From an uncultured Luminiphilus sp. (GTDB lineage Bacteria; Pseudomonadota; Gammaproteobacteria; Pseudomonadales; Halieaceae): DNA of 64,000 bases. Position 1 is the first letter of the stretch. The number at the start of each line of letters is the position of its first letter. Made by a program: the position numbers and the translations under genes. Positions 40,974 through 49,558 of the stretch are shown in pieces. The stretch is from the NCBI GenBank assembly GCA_905182485.1, contig CAJJBO010000015.1, positions 16,615-80,614 on the forward strand, in the 5' to 3' direction. Under the pieces are notes generated by a model. The model worked only from the letters and a program-made list of their open reading frames with translations. It ran no database searches and was not told the origin of the DNA.

Positions 40974-42500
40974 TTACGCTGCTGTATACGAATCGAGTAA
41001 ATGTCGCTTGTACAGTTTCCCATTATCCATTCTGGGCAGCTGCTCCAAAAAATCGATGGTCTTGGGTACCTTGATACTAGAGAGTCGATCCCGCATCCAC
41101 TCCGTTAACTCAGCAGCAGTTTGCTCCGTCGCATCGGCCCAGTTAACCGGCTGGATAACGGCAGTCACCGCCTCACCATACTCAGGATGTGGCACTCCAA
41201 ATACTGCCGCATCCGCCACCTTATCGTGAGACACTAAAAGCCCCTCTATTTCCGCCGGGTAGACATTGACCCCTCCGGTGATGATGGTGAAGTTTTTACG
41301 GTCTGTCAGATAGAGGAACCCCTCCTCATCCAGATAACCCATATCACCGGTGGTTGCCCAACCCTTATCGTTAAAGGCCTCGCGTGTCTTTTCCGGCTCA
41401 TCGAAATATTCAAAAGGTCGGCTATCGGCAAAGTAAATCTCACCGACTTCTCCAGCCGCCAATACCTCACCCTCCTCACCAACAATTCTAGGATCACCGA
41501 AAAGAGGCCGGCCCACCGAGCCTTTGTGAGTGAGCCAAGCTGCAGAATCGATAATGGTGAAGCCGATCGACTCGCTCGCAGCGTAGTATTCGACGATGAC
41601 CGGACCCCACCAGTCAATCATTTGCTCCTTGATGTCGATCGGGCATGGCGCTGCCGCATGAATCGCTACTTTCATGGAGCTCAAGTCATAACCAGAACGG
41701 TTCGCCTCCGGCAACTTGAGCATGCGCACGAACATGATGGGCACCCACTGACTGTGGGTCATCTGATACTGCTCGATAAGGGCCAACGACCGCTCCGGGT
41801 CAAATTGCTCCATGATCACGGAGGTCCCGCCCAATCCCAGTACCATCAAGTTGTAGTGCAAGGGGGCCGCGTGGTAGAGCGGCGCAGGCGACAGATAGAC
41901 GGTCTCCTCTCCAAAGCCAAACAGCACACCAATACTACCGGTTAGCGGATGCGGAGCCTGAATGCTATCCGAATGGGGCTGCCAGAATACCCCCTTCGGT
42001 TTGCCGGTTGTTCCTGACGAGTACAGCATGGGAGCACCCAAACACTCATCTTCAATCGGTGTCTCTGGGCAATCATCTAACAGCCCAGTTAATGTATCAA
42101 AGCCCTCGATATCGCCCCCAACAGAAAGGCAGCGCACTAATCCAGCCGCGCTCCGTGATGCCTCTGACGCCACAGCAGAGAGACTGGATGACGCGATGAA
42201 AACTTTGGCCTGACAGTTATTGATGATGTAGGCCGTCTCGTCTTTCTTGAGATGAGTACTGATTGGCGTAAAAATGATTCCGGCGCGATTGGCCGCCTGC
42301 GCTACCTGCAGGAACTCAGGACAGTTTTTGAGCATCATGGCGATATGGTCGCCCGGTTTCAGCCCCAGTGAGCGCAATAGGTGCGCAATTTGGTTCGACC
42401 GACGATCCAGCTGCCCATAGGTCACCGTCTCGCCAGAGTTGGCCATTATGTAGGCCGGTCGATCTGGCGTCTCGATGGCATAAGTCGAAAAATGCGTCAT
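40974..42500 (-). CDS. acyl-CoA synthetase (AMP-forming)
   Basis: A 508-aa ANL enzyme, intact. The P-loop is MLYSSGTTGKPKGVFW, the A5 motif EYYAASESIGF, A7 GWATTGDMGYLDEEGF, and A8 LTDRKNFTIITGGVNVYPAE. The catalytic Lys of A10 is in RMDNGKLYKRHLLD. The substrate is not evident; comparison suggests a fatty or carboxylic acid of a catabolic route. It is divergent from the D-glutamate/5-oxoproline cluster with only 55 bases between. Confidence 0.9.
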   Translation of the reverse strand: MTHFSTYAIETPDRPAYIMANSGETVTYGQLDRRSNQIAHLLRSLGLKPGDHIAMMLKNCPEFLQVAQAANRAGIIFTPISTHLKKDETAYIINNCQAKVFIASSSLSAVASEASRSAAGLVRCLSVGGDIEGFDTLTGLLDDCPETPIEDECLGAPMLYSSGTTGKPKGVFWQPHSDSIQAPHPLTGSIGVLFGFGEETVYLSPAPLYHAAPLHYNLMVLGLGGTSVIMEQFDPERSLALIEQYQMTHSQWVPIMFVRMLKLPEANRSGYDLSSMKVAIHAAAPCPIDIKEQMIDWWGPVIVEYYAASESIGFTIIDSAAWLTHKGSVGRPLFGDPRIVGEEGEVLAAGEVGEIYFADSRPFEYFDEPEKTREAFNDKGWATTGDMGYLDEEGFLYLTDRKNFTIITGGVNVYPAEIEGLLVSHDKVADAAVFGVPHPEYGEAVTAVIQPVNWADATEQTAAELTEWMRDRLSSIKVPKTIDFLEQLPRMDNGKLYKRHLLDSYTAA

Positions 42501-42555
42501 GGCTGCCTCTATTTCAGATTATCATTCCCCTTAACTATACAAGTTCGGACTGGAG

Positions 42556-43355
42556 ATGGTAGTGACCAGCGACAGCGAATCTGGCCTCGATATCAGGCGC
42601 CTCTGCCGCACAGGGGACTTCGTCGAGCCCACGTCAGGGCGTGCGCCTGGGTACGTCCAGTGCAACGTCGTGATGATGCCCGCCGATTCAGCACACCACT
42701 TTCTGGGCTTCTGCGAGCACAATCCTCGTCCCTGCCCGCTGCTCGCAATGAGCGAGGCGCCCGGCTCTGTCGCGCTAACGGCTTTGGCAGCGGACATCGA
42801 TATACGCACTGACCTCCCTCAGTATCGAATCTGGCAAGACGGCATGCTCACTGAACGCTGTGACAACGTGACGCACGTCTGGGAAGATGACTGGATCGCT
42901 TTTGCGCTTGGCTGTTCCTTTTCGTTTGAAGAGGCACTCATCGGTGCAGGCATAGCCGTTCGCAATATCATTGAGGGAGTCAACGTCCCGATGTATCGCA
43001 CTAATATCCCCTGTACACCAGCTGGCCCCTTTGCGGGCAATATGGTGGTCAGCATGCGTCCCATGCCAGCGGCCGACGCCATTGAAGCGATTCAAATTTG
43101 TGCTCGCTTTCCATCTGTTCATGGCGCGCCCATCCATATCGGGGACCCTGGCCACCTCGGCATTGATGATCTCGGCCGCCCTGATTTTGGCGACCCCGTC
43201 ACCCTGCACTCCACCGATATGCCGGTATTTTGGGCCTGCGGTGTCACGCCTCAGGTGGCTGTTGAAAATGCTAAACCCGCCTTGCGATCACCCACGAACC
43301 CGGCCACATGCTTGTGACCGATCTTAAAAACACCGACTTGGCGATATCACGATGA
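42556..43355 (+). CDS. D-glutamate cyclase-family protein (DUF1445/YcsI), frameshifted at the end
   Basis: A member of the YcsI family, annotated in databases as putative hydro-lyase or D-glutamate cyclase. Family features include RAPGYVQCNVVMMP, FALGCSFSFEEALI, TNIPCTPAGPFAGNMVVSMRP and HIGDPGHLGIDDL. The frame shifts near 43283; the second frame gives the normal tail THEPGHMLVTDLKN and stops at 43353-43355. In vertebrate D-glutamate cyclase this domain is fused to a DUF4392 domain; here the DUF4392 protein is the gene at 45715. It starts the cluster that continues with pxpABC. Confidence 0.82.
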
Positions 43356-43364
43356 AGGAACACT

Positions 43365-44093
43365 ATAGATTTAAATTGTGATATGGGCGAAGGCTTTGGC
43401 CCCTGGAAGATGGGTAATGACGAAGGCATCATGCCCCTGATCGATGCGGCAAATATCGCCTGCGGCGGTCATGCGGGTGACCCCAGCACGATGCGTCAGT
43501 GCGTTGCGCTGGCGCGCAAGCACAACACCGAAATTGGCGCACATGTATCATACCCGGATAAAGAAGGTTTCGGGCGCAGAGCAATGGACATCCGCGGGCA
43601 AGCGCTCGTGGATTTGATTCACTATCAAGTGGGCGCACTGGACGGTATTGCACGCGCGCACAGTCGCCGCGTTACCTACATCAAACCCCATGGTGCGCTG
43701 TATCACGCCATACTCGCTGACCCCAGCCTCATGAATGACATCATGCGCGCGGCCGCGAGTTGGCATGCCAACTTAGAGCTCGTAGTCCTCGCCACCCCGA
43801 GAGATCGTAAAACAGTCCAGCTCGCCGTAGAACACGGCCTCAACTTGCGCTACGAAGCGTTTGCTGACCGTGGCTATACGACCCGAGGGCTCCTTCTGAG
43901 CCGAGACAAGCCCGGTGCGGTGCTGACACCTGAGGAGGCGGCACAGCAAGCGATATCCATCACTCACAACAAACTAAAAACATCTAGGGGAAAACGCATA
44001 CCCGTCAGTGCCGACACGTTGTGCGTTCACAGTGATTCACCGGGCGCAGTGAAGATGATCCGCGCCATTCGACAGGCCCTGGATCAATCGTAA
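43365..44093 (+). CDS. pxpA: 5-oxoprolinase subunit PxpA
   Basis: PxpA (LamB/YcsF family) is the ring-opening subunit of the ATP-dependent prokaryotic 5-oxoprolinase. The conserved N-terminal motif IDLNCDMGEGFGPW begins at 43365; downstream are NIACGGHAGDP, EIGAHVSYPD, YIKPHGALYH and the Glu-rich C-terminal CVHSDSPGAVKMI. No standard start codon lies upstream of the motif in this frame: the codon before ATA GAT is ACT and a stop follows further up. ATG 43383 is the first one in frame but would cut off a metal/active-site motif. An AAGGA sequence at 43354-43358 suggests that the true start is near 43365 and that a base error hides it. Confidence 0.9.
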   Translation: MDLNCDMGEGFGPWKMGNDEGIMPLIDAANIACGGHAGDPSTMRQCVALARKHNTEIGAHVSYPDKEGFGRRAMDIRGQALVDLIHYQVGALDGIARAHSRRVTYIKPHGALYHAILADPSLMNDIMRAAASWHANLELVVLATPRDRKTVQLAVEHGLNLRYEAFADRGYTTRGLLLSRDKPGAVLTPEEAAQQAISITHNKLKTSRGKRIPVSADTLCVHSDSPGAVKMIRAIRQALDQS

Positions 44094-44789
44094 ATGGCAT
44101 TTACCATCGGACCAGCCGGCGACACGGCGATGCGCCTGAGTTTTCAGGAACCGCCCAGCCCTCGTCTGACTCGATTATTGCTGCAGCTGCAGCGCACTGC
44201 GCAGGACTATTTTTTTAACGCACTCAGTGACAGCGTCGTGGGCTATGCCACCCTCACACTATTTTTTACCCCACTCAGCTTGCAACGTGACCAGGTAGCT
44301 GCCTGGCTGGAAAAGACAGTCCGCTCGCTGAGCGACTCGCAAGAGACCCAGGCTGCGCACAGCAAAGAGACCGTGGTGCTCCCGGTTTTTTATGATCCAG
44401 CTGTAGCACCCGACCTAGTGACTTTGGCCGACGACCTAGGCATGACCATTGACACACTGACCACCTTGCACAGCGCAACGCCTTACTTCGCTTACGCGAC
44501 TGGATTTGCTCCCGGATTTTGCTACCTCGGCACACTGGATCCACGCCTAAAAACACCGCGACTGAGCACGCCTCGGCAGCGTGTACCCGCCGGCGCGGTC
44601 GCCATCGCAGATCAACAAACGGCCGTTTACCCCTGTGAGTCGCCCGGTGGGTGGCGAATCATTGGCGCGTGCCCGGTCACGCTGTTTGATCTTGCCGCCA
44701 CGCCCTTTAGCACGCTGGCTGTGGGGGATTCAGTGCGCTTTGAGGCCATCGATGAGCAAACCTACCGCTCGCTAGGGGGGCAACTGTGA
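44094..44789 (+). CDS. pxpB: 5-oxoprolinase subunit PxpB
   Basis: PxpB (KipI-like, cyclophilin-like fold) forms the ATP-dependent activating complex with PxpC. The sequence has the typical GDTAMRLSFQ start, VLPVFYDPAVAPDLVTLA, FAPGFCYLGTLDPRL, PRQRVPAGAVAIAD and the family's SPGGWRIIGACPV. At 231 aa it has normal length. It starts directly after the pxpA stop and overlaps pxpC by four bases, so the three are one transcription unit. Confidence 0.93.
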   Translation: MAFTIGPAGDTAMRLSFQEPPSPRLTRLLLQLQRTAQDYFFNALSDSVVGYATLTLFFTPLSLQRDQVAAWLEKTVRSLSDSQETQAAHSKETVVLPVFYDPAVAPDLVTLADDLGMTIDTLTTLHSATPYFAYATGFAPGFCYLGTLDPRLKTPRLSTPRQRVPAGAVAIADQQTAVYPCESPGGWRIIGACPVTLFDLAATPFSTLAVGDSVRFEAIDEQTYRSLGGQL

Positions 44790-45718
44790 GAACGCTGACC
44801 CTCGACAAAGCGGGCCTCGCCTCCACCATACAAGACGGTGGTCGACTCGGCATCCTGCACGCCGGCATTGCCGCCGCAGGCGCTATGGATCCTCTCGCAT
44901 TGAAGGCTGGACAGCATTGCCTCGGACATCATGCTGGAGAGGCGGCTATCGAGATCGCTTATGGCAATGTCAGGGCAACGCCGTCCCACGACTGCGCCCT
45001 GGTGGTCACGGGCGCACCCGCGATGCTACTGATTGATAACGAGTCTGTGCCTATGAGGTCCATACAGACACTCAGCGCCGGTCAGACACTGACTATCGGC
45101 CCGCCGTCAGAGGGCATCTACAGTTACCTCCACGTCTCAGGAGGCTTTAATACTCACCCCATTTTTAACAGTCGGAGTACCTCTCCAAGAGAGGGCATCG
45201 GCGGATTACATGGCGGTTACCTTCGAGATCAAGACACAGTCCCTCTGGGCGACGGCGCACCACCCATCGACACTTGCGGCGCGGACCCGGGTCTGTGCAG
45301 CATCGAACAACGAGACGTTTTGACGCTTCGCTACGTACCGGGCTACCAATACGATGAGCTTGCCCCTGCGCTCATTCAAAGGCTTAACGGGGACCACTTT
45401 GAGGTGACCTCGAAAGCCAATCGAATGGGGGTTACCCTCAATGGCCCTCCGTTGAAGACCGGTGTAGAGTCATTACTGTCAGAGGCAACCTGCCAGGGCG
45501 CCATTCAAATTCCACCCGACGGAAACCCTATCGTCCTCATGAAAGATCGACAAACAATGGGTGGCTATCCCATTCCCGGCGCCGTCATTGAGAGCGACTG
45601 TGTGCGCCTTGCTCAAGCACGGCCAGGACAGAAAATTCGTTTCGCCGCTTGCACTCCGCAGGAAGCCGACAATATCAGGTGGCTAGAACACCATTATGTT
45701 GAGACGCGACTGCGATGA
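44786..45718 (+). CDS. pxpC: 5-oxoprolinase subunit PxpC
   Basis: PxpC (KipA/biotin-dependent carboxyltransferase-like fold) pairs with PxpB. Recognisable segments are LASTIQDGGRLGILHAG near the start, AAGAMDPLALKAG, YSYLHVSGGF, and near the end GAIQIPPDGNPIVLMKDRQTMGGYP. The 310-aa length is normal and the frame intact. Its stop overlaps the start of the next gene at 45715 by four bases, which links the 5-oxoprolinase to the D-glutamate cyclase domain protein. Confidence 0.93.
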   Translation: MRTLTLDKAGLASTIQDGGRLGILHAGIAAAGAMDPLALKAGQHCLGHHAGEAAIEIAYGNVRATPSHDCALVVTGAPAMLLIDNESVPMRSIQTLSAGQTLTIGPPSEGIYSYLHVSGGFNTHPIFNSRSTSPREGIGGLHGGYLRDQDTVPLGDGAPPIDTCGADPGLCSIEQRDVLTLRYVPGYQYDELAPALIQRLNGDHFEVTSKANRMGVTLNGPPLKTGVESLLSEATCQGAIQIPPDGNPIVLMKDRQTMGGYPIPGAVIESDCVRLAQARPGQKIRFAACTPQEADNIRWLEHHYVETRLR

Positions 45719-46569
45719 GAAATCAAGCCACCCTCACTGTTTCAGAAACGCTTGAAACGCTTTTGGTAGCCCATAATCACCGGGGCATGCGGGATGTGCG
45801 AGCAACGCTAGAGCCTGGCTACTTGCTGCGCGCTGCGGACATGATTCGCGGCTGCACGGGGCGAGCTTATATCCTAACGGGCTTCCCTGTAGCCGGCACA
45901 TTTGAGACAGACGGACCGGCTGGCGCAATGGCGTTATACCAACTTTTACTGCAACGCGGCGCTCAGCCGACGATCCTATCCGACCGACCCATTACCCATG
46001 CTTTATCGAAAGACTTCCTGTGTACTGAACTCGCTACCGGCACCCGTGGCGAAATTGCTGACGCGGTCTCTTTGCTGTATCAGCAGGCCCCACCTGACCT
46101 AGTGATAAGCATCGAACGCCCAGGGACCGCGGCGGACGGTCACTGTTACAATATGGCAGGCGACGCTATATCAGCGGCTTGCAGCTCGGCCGAGCCCTAC
46201 CTTGAGCTCGCCACCTGCCCTACGATTGCGATAGGAGATGGCGGCAACGAGTTAGGCATGGGCAAAGCCCAAGCAGCCCTCACCTCACTCAATATCAGGG
46301 CGGCGATTAGCGATTGTGATGAATTAATTGTGGCAGACGTGTCGAATTGGGCTGCCTATACTCTCTATGCCCTTGTTCAGTGGTTAGATAACAACCCGCA
46401 CGATCTAACGCTCGATATTCAACAGGCGTTGGCCTACCTCGTTGCTGTTGGCGCGGTAGATGGTGTCACGGGGCTGCCCACCCCAACCGAAGACGGATTT
46501 CCTGCCAACGCCGGCCCCGACCTGCTAGCAGAAGCCAACACCATTCTGACTAGGACGGCAGCGGCATGA
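45715..46569 (+). CDS. DUF4392 protein (D-glutamate cyclase C-terminal domain family)
   Basis: A 284-aa member of the family corresponding to the C-terminal part of vertebrate D-glutamate cyclase, which converts D-glutamate to 5-oxo-D-proline. Family segments include YILTGFPVAGTFETDGPAGA, PDLVISIERPGTAADGHCYN, PTIAIGDGGNELGMGKA and AVGAVDGVTG. The GDGGNE motif is the most diagnostic. It overlaps pxpC upstream and the aminotransferase downstream by four bases each. Substrate is inferred from homology and from neighbours. Confidence 0.84.
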   Translation: MRNQATLTVSETLETLLVAHNHRGMRDVRATLEPGYLLRAADMIRGCTGRAYILTGFPVAGTFETDGPAGAMALYQLLLQRGAQPTILSDRPITHALSKDFLCTELATGTRGEIADAVSLLYQQAPPDLVISIERPGTAADGHCYNMAGDAISAACSSAEPYLELATCPTIAIGDGGNELGMGKAQAALTSLNIRAAISDCDELIVADVSNWAAYTLYALVQWLDNNPHDLTLDIQQALAYLVAVGAVDGVTGLPTPTEDGFPANAGPDLLAEANTILTRTAAA

Positions 46570-47423
46570 CCATTGCTTATCTCAACGGCGACTTTGTCCC
46601 ACTGACCGAGGCCCGCATCTCGCCCATGGACAGAGGCTTCTTATTCGGCGATGGCGTCTATGAAGTCATTCCCAGTTATGAAGGCCAGTTTGTGGCGCTG
46701 GATTATCATCTGGAGCGATTAAGAAACTCCCTTGAGGGCATTGATCTGGCCATCAACCAGTCCAACGAGCAACTGGTCGCCTTGCTTGACGAACTGTGCC
46801 GACAAAATGGTGGCGGTGATCAAGGGGTGTACCTTCAAATCACACGAGGAGTCGTAGAAAAACGACAGCATGCCTTTTCCGCAGAGAGTACCCCAACAAT
46901 ATTCGCCTACCCTTTTCCGATCGCGTCACCATCAGACGGCTCACCTGCTAATGCAACATGCTTTACTGCGGTAACCCGAACCGATAAACGATGGGCGCGC
47001 TGTGATATTAAGTCGACTGCGCTCCTTGGTAACGTGCTGCATATGATGGAGGCCGTTGATGACGGGGCTCAGGAAGTCCTGTTGTTCAACGAACGCGACG
47101 AGCTCACTGAAGCTGCAGCCTGTAACGTGTTTATTGTCGACGCGGGTAAAATACTCACGCCAGCACTCGATCATCACATTTTACCCGGTGTGACGCGTCG
47201 CCTCTGTCTCGACCTCTTGGCGGCACACACCAACTGGAGCGTCGAAATTCGACCTGTCACGCGTGCGGAAGTCCACAGCGCCGAAGAAATCTGGCTCAGC
47301 TCGTCGACCAAGGAGCTGGCTCCAGTGATTCAGATCGATGGTCAGCCAGTGGGGTTTGGCCAGCCCGGTCCACTGTGGTCTCAGGCACAGCGCCTCTTTC
47401 ACCTGTATCGGTTTGACCGCTGA
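46566..47423 (+). CDS. D-amino-acid aminotransferase (class IV)
   Basis: A PLP enzyme of fold type IV. The N-terminal ISPMDRGFLFGDGVYEVI and the PLP-lysine motif ARCDIKSTALLGNVL are characteristic, as is AACNVFIVDAGKILTP. The RCDIKS form of the lysine motif is that of D-alanine aminotransferase, not of branched-chain or 4-amino-4-deoxychorismate enzymes. Such enzymes convert D-alanine and 2-oxoglutarate to pyruvate and D-glutamate. The neighbouring cyclase and racemase genes agree with this. The frame is intact, 285 aa. Confidence 0.86.
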   Translation: MTIAYLNGDFVPLTEARISPMDRGFLFGDGVYEVIPSYEGQFVALDYHLERLRNSLEGIDLAINQSNEQLVALLDELCRQNGGGDQGVYLQITRGVVEKRQHAFSAESTPTIFAYPFPIASPSDGSPANATCFTAVTRTDKRWARCDIKSTALLGNVLHMMEAVDDGAQEVLLFNERDELTEAAACNVFIVDAGKILTPALDHHILPGVTRRLCLDLLAAHTNWSVEIRPVTRAEVHSAEEIWLSSSTKELAPVIQIDGQPVGFGQPGPLWSQAQRLFHLYRFDR

Positions 47424-47425
47424 TT

Positions 47426-48493
47426 ATGGCGCGGGCAACGACACTACATATTGATCTAAGCGCAATCAGCACGAACGTGGAGACCGTGAGAACTCGTATT
47501 GGCGCGCAAAAGCTTATGGCAGTCGTCAAAGCCGATGCCTACGGACACGGCGCCGTTCAAGTGGCAAAACATATCGAAGGTCAGGTCGATGCACTGGCTG
47601 TCGCGATGACAGAAGAGGCGATTACTTTGCGCGAAGCGGGTGTCGCCGCGCCTATTTTGGTCTTAGAGGGACCACAGTCAGAGGATGAAATCGGCTTGAT
47701 GGCAGAAATGGCGCTGTGGCCAACGATACACCATAACGAGCAGCTGACCTGGTGCGGACAGCATGCCTCTCTCCTGTCAGCAGCGTGGTTGAAACTGGAT
47801 ACGGGTATGCACCGGCTGGGTTTCTCCTCAGACACACTCCCCCAAGCACTCAGTGCGGTGCACGCGGCAGGGATCACCGACATTACCTTGATGTCGCATC
47901 TCGCCACAGCGGAGCATCCTGATGCGGATCTGACGAGCTTTCAGCTGGCGGCCTGGCAGGAGCAACTAAAGGACTGGCAAGGGGCTGTCAGCCTTCATAA
48001 TTCGGCTGCCGCCCGCACCCGTTCAACGGGCGCCAGCGACTGGGCAAGACTGGGCTACGCGCTATATGGCGGGCAAATAAACGGACTTCCAAACGACGAG
48101 ACTCTGCGACCCGCCATGCGCTTTACTACTTCGGTACTCACACTTCGCGATGTCAAACGTGGCGAGTCAGTGGGGTATGGTGGACGCTGGGTGGCACAGC
48201 GCGACAGTCGCATCGCTACCTTGCCGGTCGGCTACGCCGACGGCTACCCCTGGGCTGCACGTGACGGCGCACCGATCGGTATCGCCGATCACATTGTCCC
48301 ACTGGCGGGTCGAGTCTCAATGGACATGGTGACAGTTGATGTGACCGTCAAGGTGCGCATCGAAGTCGGCGTGCCCGCGGTGCTATGGGGCTCTCAACCC
48401 AGCGTTGATGAGGTCGCGGAACATTGCAATACCATTGGCTATGAGTTGATGACTCGTGTGACCAGTCGGGTACCTCGGTGTTATCACCCATAG
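47426..48493 (+). CDS. alr: alanine racemase
   Basis: Alr interconverts L- and D-alanine with PLP. The PLP lysine is in LMAVVKADAYGHGA near residue 34. The tyrosine-bearing segment is SVGYGGRWVAQRD, and ATLPVGYADGYPW and AGRVSMDMVTVD match. At 355 aa it is normal and the frame is intact. It follows the aminotransferase by two bases, so it could supply D-alanine to that enzyme as well as, or instead of, peptidoglycan synthesis. Whether this is the only alr in the genome cannot be seen. Confidence 0.94.
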   Translation: MARATTLHIDLSAISTNVETVRTRIGAQKLMAVVKADAYGHGAVQVAKHIEGQVDALAVAMTEEAITLREAGVAAPILVLEGPQSEDEIGLMAEMALWPTIHHNEQLTWCGQHASLLSAAWLKLDTGMHRLGFSSDTLPQALSAVHAAGITDITLMSHLATAEHPDADLTSFQLAAWQEQLKDWQGAVSLHNSAAARTRSTGASDWARLGYALYGGQINGLPNDETLRPAMRFTTSVLTLRDVKRGESVGYGGRWVAQRDSRIATLPVGYADGYPWAARDGAPIGIADHIVPLAGRVSMDMVTVDVTVKVRIEVGVPAVLWGSQPSVDEVAEHCNTIGYELMTRVTSRVPRCYHP

Positions 48494-48577
48494 CGCTGCA
48501 TTACCAAAGCGCACTGCCCGGGGAAACGACAAGTCGTAGCGTCCTCAGAGGGCACTCCGTCGACACAGGCCTTCATC

Positions 48578-49558
48578 GTGACTGAAACCTCGCCGCGCTC
48601 TCCGCAAGCCTTCTACCTCGCTGCCGTCGACTTAGGCAGCAACTCGTTTCACCTCAACATCACGCGGGTCGATCACGATCAAATATGCCCGATTCACACG
48701 CTGTCAGAAAGAGTGCAACTAGGCGAGGAAACGGATTCGAGAGCACTGACACCGGCGGCGATTGGTCGCGGGCTGGCCTGTCTAAAACAATTTAAGCAAC
48801 TACTTGATGAGACCGGTCCTTGCCCTATCCGAGTGGTCGGCACCCATGCATTACGACGAGCGAAGAACCGACATGATTTTATTGCCCCAGCCGAGGCGCT
48901 GCTTGGCACACCGATTGAGATACTGCACGGCGAAGAAGAGGCGAGGCTCATCTACACTGGCGTCGCACAAACCCTATCCGACAACCAAACGCCTCATTTA
49001 GTGATCGATGTCGGCGGAGGCAGCACCGAGTTCATCTTGGGCTGCGATGCAAAGCCTACTCGTTTAGAAAGCCTGCCCCTCGGTTGCGTATCCTATGGTG
49101 AAGCCTTTTTTTCAGGCGGAGACATCACGGCGGACCGGTTCGATGCGGCTCGCCAACAAGCAAGTCATGCGGTCTCAGCGCTCTATCCACGCTTCAGCCA
49201 TGCCCTCTGGCAAGAGACGATTGGCGCGTCGGGAACACTAATCGCCCTAGAGAGAATCATTGTCGCGGCCGGCTGGCGCCCATCGGGCATCGACCAGGCA
49301 TCACTGAGCGCACTTCGACAGAAATTACTGAGCTTCCATCGCGTAGGGGATATCGACTTGGCGGGACTGAGCGCCCACCGTAAAGCGGTCGTCACAGCTG
49401 GCTTAGCCATTACTCAGGGTATTTTTGACGGGCTGCGCCTCGAATCGATGAACACATCAACGAGCGCTTTGCGCGAAGGGGTCATCCACGAGTTGTTAAC
49501 GCAAAATAGCCAGGGCCATGAGGCCTTGCGCGACAATCCATACCACGACACCTTGTGA
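48578..49558 (+). CDS. Ppx/GppA family phosphatase, short form
   Basis: A 326-aa member of the exopolyphosphatase/guanosine pentaphosphatase family. Phosphate-binding motifs are visible: AAVDLGSNSFHLNI, the catalytic Glu in HGEEEARLIYTGV, and VIDVGGGSTEFILG; the end contains STSALREGVIHELL. The HD-like C-terminal domain of the long E. coli-type enzymes (~500 aa) is absent. Either this is a genuine short form, as in some other bacteria, or sequence is missing at its end; the 283-base gap that follows encodes no recognisable continuation. Start with GTG/ATG at 48578. Confidence 0.83.
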   Translation: MTETSPRSPQAFYLAAVDLGSNSFHLNITRVDHDQICPIHTLSERVQLGEETDSRALTPAAIGRGLACLKQFKQLLDETGPCPIRVVGTHALRRAKNRHDFIAPAEALLGTPIEILHGEEEARLIYTGVAQTLSDNQTPHLVIDVGGGSTEFILGCDAKPTRLESLPLGCVSYGEAFFSGGDITADRFDAARQQASHAVSALYPRFSHALWQETIGASGTLIALERIIVAAGWRPSGIDQASLSALRQKLLSFHRVGDIDLAGLSAHRKAVVTAGLAITQGIFDGLRLESMNTSTSALREGVIHELLTQNSQGHEALRDNPYHDTL

